The notes under the pieces: generated by a model | Database searches by the model: none | Told to the model about the DNA's origin: nothing | What the model saw: only the letters and a program-made list of their open reading frames with translations | Shown: piece after piece, positions 1-8,758 of the stretch | How positions within the stretch are numbered: the first letter of the stretch is position 1 | How the letters are laid out: every line of letters starts with the position of its first letter | Made by a program: the position numbers and the translations under genes | Assembly: GCA_021201135.1 (NCBI GenBank) | Contig: JAJQGT010000006.1 | Span: forward strand, 159,154-223,153 | DNA: 64,000 bases | Reading direction: 5' to 3' | Origin: Oscillospiraceae bacterium | GTDB taxonomy: Bacteria > Bacillota > Clostridia > Oscillospirales > Ruminococcaceae

Positions 1-74
1 TCAATATGTACCAATGATAATACGAGAACCGCAATTACTAACGCTACAAACAGCCCGTTCAAAACATTTTTCAT
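1..74 (-). CDS. N-terminus of an unidentified membrane or exported protein (partial)
   Basis: Only the first 24 codons lie in the window; the gene runs off the left edge. The start ATG is at 74-72, preceded on the minus strand by a GAAGG Shine-Dalgarno. The visible peptide begins MKNVLNGLF and continues as one hydrophobic stretch, consistent with a signal peptide or a first membrane segment. It is divergent from yqfC. The family cannot be recognised from so few residues. Confidence 0.6.
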   Translation of the reverse strand, partial: MKNVLNGLFVALVIAVLVLSLVHI

Positions 75-148
75 AGCTTGACCTTCTTTTCCGTTTTTAC
101 AATTCTATGCTTGGATTTTCGGCAGTATAATTGAAGGGAGTGATTCTA

Positions 149-430
149 TTGAATATTAAATCCATACTGCCTGAGCTTAAAAATCGGGCGAGAAAATATG
201 CTTATTATGAATCATATGTCACTGTATCGGGCGATGATGAGGCTTTGATTGAAAATGTTACCGATGTTTTGGAGTGCAACGAAATCATGGTAAGGGTTAA
301 AGCCGGGACAAACGAAGTGGTAGTCTGGGGAGAGAATCTGAAAATATCCGCATATACCGACCGTTCGGTTATGCTTACCGGTAAAATTACATCCGTAGAA
401 ATTTCAAAAGGCGGTGCAAAGATACTATGA
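149..430 (+). CDS. yqfC: Sporulation protein YqfC
   Basis: Small conserved sporulation protein of about 93 residues, the same length as Bacillus subtilis YqfC, which is made in the mother cell under sigma-E; the molecular role is not established. The start is taken as TTG at 149 because AAGGGAG lies 7-10 bases upstream; a TTG at 131 in the same frame has no ribosome binding site. The gene overlaps yqfD by four bases (ATGA), and this pairing is the strongest support for the name. No convincing sigma-E promoter was found in the short upstream gap. Confidence 0.85.
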   Translation: MNIKSILPELKNRARKYAYYESYVTVSGDDEALIENVTDVLECNEIMVRVKAGTNEVVVWGENLKISAYTDRSVMLTGKITSVEISKGGAKIL

Positions 431-1596
431 ACCTTCTTTTTATGCACTTGATTGGAATTATTACTGTCAGAGTTGATGGCTTTGATATGGGAACTGTCAT
501 AAATCGCTTGAGAAAAGAATGCAAAGTGATTTCGCTTGACACTGAAGGCGATACGGTTTATACTACGCTTCCGTTTTATTATGAAAAGAAGCTTGAAGAT
601 ATTTCATATCAAAACAACTGTGTTCTGGAGATTACCTCTCGCAAGGGCGTCTATTTTCATCTCCGTAAATATCGGAAGAGATATGGCTTTGCTCTCGGTG
701 TTCTTGTTTCTATCCTTCTTTCTTTTTGCCTGTCTAATATTGTTTTCAGCATCAGAATTGTCGGAACGGATGACGAAAGCGTCGTTTATGAAGTAAGAGA
801 AATTCTCGAAGAAGAAGGGCTGAAGGCGGGTGCATTCATCCCGAATCTAAACTTTTTAAAGCTTCAGACTAAACTCTTTGAGATTGACGACGATATCTCT
901 TGGGTATCAATCGGCAACAGCGGTTCCGTTGTGACGGTAAATCTGAGGACAGCTGTCGAGAAGGCAGAGACCGACGAAGGCAGGATTCCATGCAATATAA
1001 TCGCCGCTGAGGATGCACAGATAGTGGATATCAATGTTCTTGTCGGGCATCTTGAAATTTTGATAGGTGATGCCGTTGCGAAAGGAGATTTGCTTGTAAG
1101 CGGATATGTTGAAAGGGGAAGCGGCAGGACTTATTACTATCATTCTATTGCAAACATCACCGCTGTTTTTGAAAGAACTGTCACGTTCGAGCAGAGCATA
1201 TACGACAGAAAAGTTATCGATGGTGAGACTTACTACGCTAAAAGTCTGAGCATATTTGATATTGATATACCGATTCCGAACTTAAATGTGCTCAGTGGTT
1301 CTTATATCACGGATACATATAGGGCTAATCTCAGTCTTCTCGGAATTGAACTGCCTATTGGAATCACTACAACCGAATATACCGAGCAGATATATAAGCT
1401 GAACATCTACACACTGGACGAAGCGGAAGAAATCGTTTATGAAAGGCTTGAGAACTACGAAGAGAATCTGATAGGAGATTATGAGATTATGAATAAGGAC
1501 GTAGCGGTTGAGAAAACAGACAGTTCGGTTGTTCTTACTTGTACCTATACTTTGAAGGGTGATATCGGCATAGAGAGCCCGATATTTGCGAAATAA
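427..1596 (+). CDS. yqfD: Sporulation protein YqfD
   Basis: 389 residues, the usual size for YqfD. An N-terminal cytoplasmic part of about 85 residues is followed by one membrane segment (about 86-108), then a large extracytoplasmic domain that starts with a POTRA/FtsQ-like stretch (IRIVGTDDES onwards). In B. subtilis the yqfC-yqfD pair belongs to the sigma-E regulon and is needed for efficient sporulation. It is translationally coupled to yqfC by an ATGA overlap, and followed by a perfect 9-bp hairpin that could end the transcript before phoH. Confidence 0.87.
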   Translation: MNLLFMHLIGIITVRVDGFDMGTVINRLRKECKVISLDTEGDTVYTTLPFYYEKKLEDISYQNNCVLEITSRKGVYFHLRKYRKRYGFALGVLVSILLSFCLSNIVFSIRIVGTDDESVVYEVREILEEEGLKAGAFIPNLNFLKLQTKLFEIDDDISWVSIGNSGSVVTVNLRTAVEKAETDEGRIPCNIIAAEDAQIVDINVLVGHLEILIGDAVAKGDLLVSGYVERGSGRTYYYHSIANITAVFERTVTFEQSIYDRKVIDGETYYAKSLSIFDIDIPIPNLNVLSGSYITDTYRANLSLLGIELPIGITTTEYTEQIYKLNIYTLDEAEEIVYERLENYEENLIGDYEIMNKDVAVEKTDSSVVLTCTYTLKGDIGIESPIFAK

Positions 1597-1612
1597 TTGA
1601 TTTATATTGACG

Positions 1613-1638
1613 GCGGGATATTGAAATATCCCGCTTTA
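1613..1638 (+). terminator. Hairpin after yqfD, overlapping the phoH promoter
   Basis: Perfect 9-bp stem GCGGGATAT / ATATCCCGC with a TGAA loop, followed by a short TTTAT. The loop and right arm begin at the -35 box of the next promoter (1621-1626), so end of one unit and start of the next are interleaved. Confidence 0.6.
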
Positions 1639-1649
1639 TCTGGTATAAT
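1621..1649 (+). promoter_or_regulatory. Sigma-A-type promoter of the phoH-mutS2 operon
   Basis: TTGAAA at 1621-1626 and TATAAT at 1644-1649 with 17-bp spacing; TGG directly before TATAAT gives an extended -10. The distance to the phoH start at 1693 is 43 bp. Confidence 0.75.
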
Positions 1650-1692
1650 AATAGTGGAAAGGGAAGTGCATTTCAAGGAAGGATGTGTATAT

Positions 1693-2673
1693 ATGGAGAA
1701 ATCTCTGGCTGTAACAAATGTCGGTCTGATACAGGGGCTTTTCGGAAGTCAGGACGAAAATATCCGCCTGATTCAGGATGAACTCGGAGTTAATATCGTC
1801 ACAAGGGGCGGCAATATCAAGGTTATCGGTCTTGATAACGAAGTCGAGAAAGCCTATAAGTGCATAGTTGCTTTGCTTAAAATATTGGAAAACGGTGATG
1901 AAATTTCTCCTCAGCAGGTCAGGTATGTTCTGTCTATGGGTGATGAAACCTCGGCGGATGAAATCGCGAAGCTTTCCGACGGCGGAATTTGCGTCACTGC
2001 CACTGGCAAAACAATCAAGCCCAAGACTCTTGGTCAGAAGAAATATATTGATGCCATAGATTCAAATACAATCACATTCGGAGTAGGTCCTGCCGGAACC
2101 GGAAAAACATATCTCGCTGTTTCAATGGCTGTAAGAGCATTCAAGTCTCACAGCATAAATAAGATTATTCTAACTCGTCCTGCCGTTGAAGCAGGGGAGA
2201 AGCTTGGCTTTCTTCCGGGAGACCTGCAGACAAAGGTTGACCCATACTTAAGACCGCTTTATGATGCGCTTTTCGAAATGCTCGGAGCAGAATCGTTCGC
2301 CAAGTATCAGGAAAGAGGAAATATTGAGGTCGCGCCTCTTGCTTATATGAGAGGCAGAACCCTTGACGAAGCGTTTGTAATTCTGGATGAAGCGCAGAAC
2401 ACGTCGCCGGAACAGATGAAGATGTTCTTAACCCGTCTCGGTTTCAACAGCAAGATGGTTATCACCGGAGATGTAACCCAGATTGATTTGCCTGACCCAA
2501 GGAAATCGGGATTAATAGAGGCTGTCAAGGTTCTGAAGAATGTTCCTGACATAGGGATAATTCACTTTTCCGAAAAGGATGTCGTAAGACACAAGCTTGT
2601 TCAGGATATTGTCAAGGCGTATGAGCAATATAACAACAGAGAAAGGATGAAAAAGACTCGTGAGAAGGCTTAG
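1693..2673 (+). CDS. phoH: PhoH family ATPase
   Basis: PhoH/YbeZ-type P-loop protein of 326 residues, a cytoplasmic ATPase linked to RNA metabolism and usually encoded beside ybeY. An N-terminal KH-like stretch (about 15-65) precedes the ATPase: Walker A GPAGTGKT at 132-139 and Walker B VILDEAQ at 229-235. The start is ATG 1693 with AAGGAAGG upstream; the longer frame from 1597 includes the terminator and promoter and is not credible. The 3' end overlaps ybeY by 14 bases. In B. subtilis yqfF (pgpH) lies between phoH and ybeY; here it is absent. Confidence 0.93.
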   Translation: MEKSLAVTNVGLIQGLFGSQDENIRLIQDELGVNIVTRGGNIKVIGLDNEVEKAYKCIVALLKILENGDEISPQQVRYVLSMGDETSADEIAKLSDGGICVTATGKTIKPKTLGQKKYIDAIDSNTITFGVGPAGTGKTYLAVSMAVRAFKSHSINKIILTRPAVEAGEKLGFLPGDLQTKVDPYLRPLYDALFEMLGAESFAKYQERGNIEVAPLAYMRGRTLDEAFVILDEAQNTSPEQMKMFLTRLGFNSKMVITGDVTQIDLPDPRKSGLIEAVKVLKNVPDIGIIHFSEKDVVRHKLVQDIVKAYEQYNNRERMKKTREKA

Positions 2674-3205
2674 AGTTGCGTTTAATAACGAGCAGAAGTA
2701 TATACCGATAACAAAGGAATTCAGAAAGCTGTTGCGCTCTTGTTGCAAGTGTTCTCTTTGCTGTGTGGGCTTTGATGAGAACTGCGAGATAAGCATTTCA
2801 TTTGTCACAAATGATGTTATAAAAGAGTTGAACGCTCAGTATCGCAATATAGATGCGCCTACGGATGTTTTGTCTTTCCCGCTTGCCGACAACTGCGAGT
2901 TTGATCTGAATCCCGACAGCGATTGTTATATGCTCGGAGACATAATTATTTCCACGGAAAAGGCTGCTGAACAGGCGGTAGATAATAATCATTCTACGGA
3001 AAGAGAAATAGCATTCCTGGTTGTCCATTCTATGCTTCATCTGTTGGGATACGACCATCCCGACGAGGACGGACCGGAAACCAAGGAGATGCGCTTAAAA
3101 GAAAAAGAAATTATGCGTTCACTTGGATATGAAAGCGGAGAAATACTTTTGCATCCTGTTCATTCCAAGGACGATTTACAATCAGTGGAGGAAGAAGCTA
3201 AGTGA
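2660..3205 (+). CDS. ybeY: Endoribonuclease YbeY, rRNA maturation factor
   Basis: Metal-dependent single-strand endoribonuclease family acting in 16S rRNA 3'-end maturation and ribosome quality control. The zinc signature H123-x3-H127-x5-H133 is intact within VHSMLHLLGYDH. The start is GTG 2660 inside the end of phoH, with AAAGGA 13 bases upstream, so translation is probably coupled. At 181 residues it is somewhat longer than typical (about 155) because of an N-terminal extension and a C-terminal tail. It overlaps era by four bases. Confidence 0.93.
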   Translation: MRRLRVAFNNEQKYIPITKEFRKLLRSCCKCSLCCVGFDENCEISISFVTNDVIKELNAQYRNIDAPTDVLSFPLADNCEFDLNPDSDCYMLGDIIISTEKAAEQAVDNNHSTEREIAFLVVHSMLHLLGYDHPDEDGPETKEMRLKEKEIMRSLGYESGEILLHPVHSKDDLQSVEEEAK

Positions 3206-4101
3206 CAGAAAATTCATTTGTAACAATCGTCGGAAGACCGAATGCGGGAAAATCATCACTCATAAACGCCCTCGTCGGCGAGAAGATAGCGGCAGTAAGC
3301 TCGAAGCCTCAGACTACGAGAACCAAGATTACAGGCGTTCTCACAAGAGGAGATATTCAGTATGTCTTCATGGATACTCCGGGAATGCACCGCTCAAGGG
3401 ACAAGCTTTCCGAATACATGCTTAAGGCTATTGATAACTCAGTAAGCTCGGTAGATTGCGCTTTGCTGGTTGTTGATTCAACGAAAAAGTCGGGAGAAGC
3501 CGAGAAAACGCTTTTAGCGTCACTTCAGGCGTCCAAGACTCCCGTTATTCTTGTCATCAATAAAGTCGACCTGTTTGAGAATAAAGAGGATCTGATTCCT
3601 GTCATTGCCGAATATGCGGCACTCTATGATTTCGATTCCGTTGTCCCGATAAGTGCTATTAACTCGGACGGGCTCGATATTATACTTGATGCTATTTCAA
3701 AACACACGGTAAAGGGACCGCACTATTTCCCGGATGACAAATTTACCGACCAGCCGGAGCGTGTAATAATCTCTGAAATGATAAGAGAAAAGCTTCTTGA
3801 ATTGCTTTCCGATGAGGTTCCGCACGGAATCGCGGTAAGCGTCGAGAGCTTGCAGGAAAGAGACACCCGTTCGGGTGAGAGCATAATGGATGTAGTAGCA
3901 ACTATATACTGCGAAAAAGAGTCTCACAAAGGCATCATCATCGGCAAAAACGGAGCTATGCTCAAGAAAGTCGGTCAGCTTGCAAGAGAGGATATCGAGC
4001 GGTTCTTCATGATAAAAACGAACCTCAAGCTCTGGGTAAAGGTCAAGGAAAATTGGCGTAACAGAGACGCTTTGATTAAAAACTTCGGTCTCGGCGACTG
4101 A
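3202..4101 (+). CDS. era: GTPase Era
   Basis: Essential GTPase that binds the 3' end of 16S rRNA during 30S assembly. 299 residues, full length. G1 GRPNAGKS at 11-18, switch I KPQTTRT near 35-41, G3 DTPG at 58-61 and G4 NKVD at 120-123 are all present; the C-terminal KH domain carries GIIIGKNG at 244-251. The start is GTG 3202, which overlaps the ybeY stop (GTGA), implying coupled translation. Confidence 0.96.
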   Translation: MTENSFVTIVGRPNAGKSSLINALVGEKIAAVSSKPQTTRTKITGVLTRGDIQYVFMDTPGMHRSRDKLSEYMLKAIDNSVSSVDCALLVVDSTKKSGEAEKTLLASLQASKTPVILVINKVDLFENKEDLIPVIAEYAALYDFDSVVPISAINSDGLDIILDAISKHTVKGPHYFPDDKFTDQPERVIISEMIREKLLELLSDEVPHGIAVSVESLQERDTRSGESIMDVVATIYCEKESHKGIIIGKNGAMLKKVGQLAREDIERFFMIKTNLKLWVKVKENWRNRDALIKNFGLGD

Positions 4102-4161
4102 TTTTACCATTCATAAATCCTCCCGGTCTGCTAAAGCTAAAGACAAGTGGCAGGTGATGAT

Positions 4162-4302
4162 ATGGACAAGCTCTGGCAGATATTTTATTCGAGCGGCAAG
4201 ATTGCCGACTATCTGATATACAAACATAAACTGATACAAGGCGGAAATAAGAATGCTGACAGTGAAGGGTCTTGTGATAAGAGAGCGACAGTACGGCGAT
4301 AA
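4162..4302 (+). CDS. yqzL: YqzL-like small protein
   Basis: 46-residue frame from ATG 4162 to TAA 4300-4302, with AGGTGA just upstream. The N-terminal half (MDKLWQIFYSSGKIADYL, then IYKHKL) matches the YqzL pattern W-x2-F-x3-G-x-I-x2-YL-x-YK. In B. subtilis yqzL sits in exactly this position between era and recO. Its last 50 bases overlap the first codons of recO in another frame. The function is unknown. It is easily missed because of its length and overlap. Family assignment rests on remembered sequence pattern plus synteny. Confidence 0.72.
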   Translation: MDKLWQIFYSSGKIADYLIYKHKLIQGGNKNADSEGSCDKRATVRR

Positions 4303-5020
4303 CGACAAGTTTTTGAGTATACTTACCGACTCAAATGGCTTGCTTGACGTGTACGCCAAGGGCGTCAAGAAGCAAAACGCAAAGAATGCTTCTGTTGCGC
4401 AGACCTTTTGCTATGCCAATTTCTGCTTTTCTGAAGGGAAAAACGGCGGGTATATCCTGAATTCTGCGGAACCGATAAGGCTGTTTTACGATATTCGGCT
4501 TGACGTTTCGCGATTTTCTCTTGCAAGCTATTTTTGTGAGATGATACTGTATACCTGCGTCAGCGAACAGCCGAGCGGGGAAGTACTGAGACTTATGCTG
4601 AATGCTCTGCATTTTCTGTCAACAGGTGAGAAGAGGGAAGCTCTCGTCAAGTCGGTATTTGAACTGAGGCTCCTTTGCGAGCTCGGACTGACGCCGAATT
4701 TAATCGGCTGTTGCAAGTGCTATAAATACTCCGATGTACAGATGCAGTTCGATTTGAGTGAGGGAAAGCTCTACTGCGAAAACTGCTGCGGGAAGCGTGA
4801 TTTAAGCGTATGCGAGATTGTCGACATGACAACGCTTCATGCAATCAGGCATATAGCTCTTTCCGAGCAGGACAAGATTTTCAGCTTCAGAATTCCCGAT
4901 GAATATCTGCCGGTGCTTTCGAACATAACCGAAAGATACGCCGAAATTCAGCTCGGGCATAGCTTTCTGACGCTTGATTTTTACAAATCCCTTCAAAATG
5001 ACAATATGGGTGAAAAATAA
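4253..5020 (+). CDS. recO: DNA repair protein RecO
   Basis: Recombination mediator that anneals ssDNA and works with RecR and RecF to load RecA. 255 residues. The N-terminal OB-fold covers about 1-80 (LTVKGLVIRERQYGDND); the zinc site is C153/C154/C156 with C175/C178/C179 (GCCKC ... CENCC). The start is ATG 4253 after AAGGCGGA. It follows era-yqzL as in B. subtilis, and its stop overlaps the mutS2 start by one base (TAATG). Confidence 0.93.
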   Translation: MLTVKGLVIRERQYGDNDKFLSILTDSNGLLDVYAKGVKKQNAKNASVAQTFCYANFCFSEGKNGGYILNSAEPIRLFYDIRLDVSRFSLASYFCEMILYTCVSEQPSGEVLRLMLNALHFLSTGEKREALVKSVFELRLLCELGLTPNLIGCCKCYKYSDVQMQFDLSEGKLYCENCCGKRDLSVCEIVDMTTLHAIRHIALSEQDKIFSFRIPDEYLPVLSNITERYAEIQLGHSFLTLDFYKSLQNDNMGEK

Positions 5021-7413
5021 TGAGAGAAGAATACAAAACACTTGAATTACATAAAATTCTCGAGATGCTGTCGGATGAATGCTCAAATGATGCTTCAAAG
5101 AATATGGCACTTGATACTGAGCCGTTGAACGATTTGGAAACTGTACAAACCGAGGTCAAAAAGACCTTTGACGCTTTTAACGCTTCCGTAAGATTCGGAA
5201 GTCCTAATTTTATCAGATTTCCTGACATTTCGGTTATCGCAAAAAGAGCGCAGAGCGGCGCAACGCTTTCACTAAGAGAACTTCTTGATGTTTCAAGGAT
5301 GCTTTCCCAGACGGAGATTCTTTTGTCGTGGCGACAGCAGTTTTCCGATGAGGAGTTCAGCCTCGATTATCTCTTTGAGTGCTTATTCTCTAACAGAGAG
5401 CTTAATTACAAGATAACCAATGCGGTTGTCAGCGAAGAGGAAATAGCGGATAATGCAAGCCCCGAGCTTGCTTCTATAAGAAGAAAGATTCTGTCTGCAG
5501 GCTCTAAAATTCGCGATACACTTGACAAGATGATTAAGTCAGCCGATACTCAAACGTATTTGCAGGATAATCTCATAACAATGCGTGACGGCAGATATGT
5601 CCTGCCGGTGAAGTCCGAGGCTAAAAACAGCATCCCAGGACTTGTTCATGACACTTCAGCAAGCGGTCAGACCTATTTTATCGAGCCGATGGCTGTTGTC
5701 GAAGCGAACAATGAAATTAGAATCCTCAAAGGCAAGGAGCAGGACGAGATTCACAGAATCATTGCGGAGCTTTCGAGTGACTGTGCCGCTTTTGCAGAAC
5801 AGCTTATTTCGGATTATAACTCCGCGGTAATGCTTGACTTGTACTTTGCAAAATCAGATTTGGGTGCGAAGATGTCAGCCGCCATGCCGACAATTTCCGA
5901 TGACGGTGAGGTCATTCTCAAGAAAGCACGCCATCCGCTTATTGATAAGGATAAGGTGGTGCCGATTGATTTTGCTATCGGAAACGGTTACGATGCCTTG
6001 ATTATCACAGGACCGAATACCGGTGGTAAGACTGTAATTCTTAAAACTGTCGGGCTTCTGACGCTTATGACAATGTGCGGACTTCTGATTCCCGTTGCCG
6101 ACGGAAGCAAGATAACCGTTTTCAGCGATATTCTTGTTGATATCGGCGACAAGCAGTCTATCGAGGAAAGCCTTTCGACATTCTCGTCCCACATGACAGA
6201 TATTGTTGATATTTTGAACAGAGTCAGCTATAGTTCATTGCTACTTATTGATGAGCTCGGTTCTGGAACAGACCCTGTCGAAGGTGCGGCACTGGCGGTC
6301 GCTATTATCGAGAGAATCAAGATGACCGGTGCAAAGCTTGTCACCACAACTCACTATCAGGAGCTTAAAATGTATGCTCTTGAAACCGAGGGCGTCGAGA
6401 ACGCTTCTTGTGAGTTTGACATCAAGACCTTGCAACCCACTTATAGACTTATAATCGGTTCTCCCGGCAAATCTAACGCCTTCGCGATTTCCAAGCGATT
6501 GGGAATTGATGACGGGATTATTTCTCGTGCCGAAGGACTTATGTCTGCAGAAGCTCAGAAATTTGAGGATACTATCGAACGACTTGAAGCCGCTCGTCAG
6601 GATTACGAGGAGAAGGCGGCGCTTGCCGAAAAATACGAAAGGGAAGTGCAGACGCTTCGTGATGAGCTTAAGAGCGAACACGAAAAGTATCAATCTGAAA
6701 AAGATAAAGAACTGCTCAAGGTCAAAAAAGAGGCACGGGAGCTCGTTGAGCGGGTTAATATGCAGTCGCGCAGGCTTATGAATGAGCTCGAGGATATCAA
6801 GAAGTTGAAAGATAAAGAAGACTTCTCTCAGAGAGTTCAGCAGGAGAGACAGAAGTATAAGTCCGAAATCGACAGCATGTATAACGAGGCTTCAAAGCTC
6901 GGCGAGCTTTCGGATGAGGACTATGTTCCATCGAGACCGTTCAAGAAGGGCGACGATGTTATCATAAGAGATGGTAACAAAACGGGAATTCTCATGTCGC
7001 TTCCTGACGCTTCCGGCAACTGCGTTGTTCAGATGGGAATTATGAAAACAAAAGTTCATATTTCACTTCTGAGGCTTGCTGAAAAAGAAATTACTTTCAA
7101 TAATAAATCAATAAAGAGAAAGCAACAGGGAAGTGTATCTAATTCAACAGAGAGCCGTGCAACGAGAAAAGCCGAGACCGAGCTCGATATCAGAGGTTAT
7201 ACGGTAGACGAGGGACTCTATGAGCTTGATTCGTTTATAGACAAGGCTATCATGAGCGGTAACAAAACCGTTATGATAATCCACGGTAAAGGTACCGGAG
7301 CTTTGAAGACAGCTGTAAGAAATCACTTAAGAAAGCATCCGTCTGTTGAGTCTATGAGAAAAGGCGTATACGGCGAAGGCGAAGATGGAGTTACGGTTGT
7401 AGAGCTCAAATAG
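5020..7413 (+). CDS. mutS2: Endonuclease MutS2
   Basis: 797 residues. MutS-like core plus a C-terminal Smr nuclease domain; proteins of this family suppress recombination or, in Firmicutes, resolve collided ribosomes (RqcU). Walker A TGPNTGGKT near 330-338, Walker B LLIDELGSGTDP near 407-419, a long coiled coil from about 500 to 640, and the Smr motif HGKGTG in the last 60 residues. The start codon overlaps the recO stop. It is the last gene of the operon. Confidence 0.93.
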   Translation: MREEYKTLELHKILEMLSDECSNDASKNMALDTEPLNDLETVQTEVKKTFDAFNASVRFGSPNFIRFPDISVIAKRAQSGATLSLRELLDVSRMLSQTEILLSWRQQFSDEEFSLDYLFECLFSNRELNYKITNAVVSEEEIADNASPELASIRRKILSAGSKIRDTLDKMIKSADTQTYLQDNLITMRDGRYVLPVKSEAKNSIPGLVHDTSASGQTYFIEPMAVVEANNEIRILKGKEQDEIHRIIAELSSDCAAFAEQLISDYNSAVMLDLYFAKSDLGAKMSAAMPTISDDGEVILKKARHPLIDKDKVVPIDFAIGNGYDALIITGPNTGGKTVILKTVGLLTLMTMCGLLIPVADGSKITVFSDILVDIGDKQSIEESLSTFSSHMTDIVDILNRVSYSSLLLIDELGSGTDPVEGAALAVAIIERIKMTGAKLVTTTHYQELKMYALETEGVENASCEFDIKTLQPTYRLIIGSPGKSNAFAISKRLGIDDGIISRAEGLMSAEAQKFEDTIERLEAARQDYEEKAALAEKYEREVQTLRDELKSEHEKYQSEKDKELLKVKKEARELVERVNMQSRRLMNELEDIKKLKDKEDFSQRVQQERQKYKSEIDSMYNEASKLGELSDEDYVPSRPFKKGDDVIIRDGNKTGILMSLPDASGNCVVQMGIMKTKVHISLLRLAEKEITFNNKSIKRKQQGSVSNSTESRATRKAETELDIRGYTVDEGLYELDSFIDKAIMSGNKTVMIIHGKGTGALKTAVRNHLRKHPSVESMRKGVYGEGEDGVTVVELK

Positions 7414-7532
7414 TTATCAGTGATTAGTAGCCGACGTGTAAAAGTGATCATGGGGAAGTGCTTTTTTGGGCTTGCATATTGTGTCTTTGAGAATAATAAA
7501 TTCGTAAAGTAGTGCAGAATAAAATATATGCC

Positions 7533-7564
7533 GATGTGCGTTAAATCGAAATTTAGCGCACATC
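7533..7564 (+). repeat. 14-bp inverted repeat upstream of the recombinase gene
   Basis: Arms GATGTGCGTTAAAT and ATTTAGCGCACATC (one G-T wobble in RNA) around a CGAA tetraloop. No T-tract follows, so it is not a standard terminator. A second small hairpin (CGGCT-TTTC-AGCCG, 7579-7592, flanked by A and T runs) follows 14 bases later. The rest of the 7414-7615 gap holds nothing else recognised. Confidence 0.6.
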
Positions 7565-7615
7565 AGGGGACGGAAAAACGGCTTTTCAGCCGCTTTTATA
7601 AGTGTGGTGTTTATA

Positions 7616-8677
7616 ATGCGTGAAGAATACAGAAAAGATTGCCCTGCATATCTCAGCGGCTATCTTACATATGCCGGTTCCGTTGTCGGTCGTACCGATA
7701 GAACCGTTGAAGCCTACTATGTTGATATCCGTACTTTTCTAAGATATTTGGTTGCGGTCAAACACAGTGATGTCAATCTCGAAGAAACTCCCTTTGAGAA
7801 AATTCCAATTAAGAACGTTCCTTTTTCTTATGTCAAAGAATTCACGTTGATGGATGCTTACGAGTACATGAACTATCTTATAAATGAACGCAATAACTCA
7901 AATAAGACCCGTGCCAGAAAAACGTCGTCCCTGCGTAGATTTTATGATTTCTTAGCTTCGTATAGATCTCCGGAGATATATAGGCTCGAAACAAATCCTC
8001 TTGACAAGCTGGAACTTCCGAGACCGGAAAAGACGCTTCCTAAGTATCTTGAGCTTGACCAAAGCAAAGAACTTTTGGATGATGTAAAGAGCGAAAATTA
8101 TCTCCGTGATTACTGTATATTAACTATATTTCTTAATTGCGGTTTGCGACTCAGCGAGCTTGCCGGATTGGATATTGATGATTACAGCGAAAGCGCAAGA
8201 ACGCTCAGGGTTTTCGGAAAAGGTCGGAAGGAACGGATTGTTTATCTGAATGATGCTTGTATTTCGGCATTGAACGCTTATTTGGAGGTCAGACCAAAGT
8301 CTTTGGTGGATCCCGATGCCATCTTTTTGTCGTCATATCATGACCATCGGCGGCTTTCAAATCGTAGGATTCAGCGGATTGTTGAGGACCAACTTGAAAT
8401 AGCCGGTCTCGGAAACCTTGGAATTTCTCCGCATAAGCTAAGACACACCGCCGCAACTCTGATGTATGAATACGGCGATGTTGACCCGATAGTTTTGAAG
8501 GACGTTTTGGGACATGTCAGCGTTGCTACAACCGAAATTTACACCCACTTATCGAATAAGGACAGGAAAATGGCTGTTGAAAGCTCCCCTCTTGCAGATA
8601 TGAAGGCGAATGGTAACGCAGGGAAGCTGTCTGAGAAGTCGGAAGATGATACGGAGAACTCCCCTACTGATAATTAA
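7616..8677 (+). CDS. Tyrosine recombinase, XerC/XerD type
   Basis: Site-specific recombinase of the phage integrase family, 353 residues from ATG 7616. SAM-like N-terminal domain about 10-115; catalytic residues R178 (CGLRLSEL), K202 (GKGRKE), H273-x2-R276 (HKLRHT), H300 (LGHVSV) and Y309 (IYTHLS) all present. A charged, disordered C-terminal tail follows residue 320. It stands alone between mutS2 and a terminator with no phage or transposon gene beside it, so a chromosome-dimer-resolution XerC/D role is more likely than a mobile-element integrase, though it is longer than the usual 300. No clear Shine-Dalgarno; GTG 7604 is an alternative start. Confidence 0.87.
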   Translation: MREEYRKDCPAYLSGYLTYAGSVVGRTDRTVEAYYVDIRTFLRYLVAVKHSDVNLEETPFEKIPIKNVPFSYVKEFTLMDAYEYMNYLINERNNSNKTRARKTSSLRRFYDFLASYRSPEIYRLETNPLDKLELPRPEKTLPKYLELDQSKELLDDVKSENYLRDYCILTIFLNCGLRLSELAGLDIDDYSESARTLRVFGKGRKERIVYLNDACISALNAYLEVRPKSLVDPDAIFLSSYHDHRRLSNRRIQRIVEDQLEIAGLGNLGISPHKLRHTAATLMYEYGDVDPIVLKDVLGHVSVATTEIYTHLSNKDRKMAVESSPLADMKANGNAGKLSEKSEDDTENSPTDN

Positions 8678-8704
8678 TTATCTTTAGTTACAATATTGTG
8701 AGGC

Positions 8705-8742
8705 ATAAAAAATCCCCAAGCTGAATGCTTGAGGATTTTTTG
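8705..8742. terminator. Bidirectional terminator between the recombinase and the Gly-rich gene
   Basis: AAAAAATCCCCAAG, loop, CTTGAGGATTTTTT: a strong stem with an A-run on the left and a T-run on the right, suited to both convergent genes. Confidence 0.88.
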
Positions 8743-8758
8743 GTAAGTTAAAGCAGGA

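Noticed and set aside
7565..7603. dif site for Xer recombination
   Set aside because: The upstream palindrome does not resemble the 28-bp Firmicute dif consensus.
7616..8677. Prophage or integrative element around the recombinase
   Set aside because: Neighbours are core genes, no tRNA target, attachment repeat or phage gene is visible.
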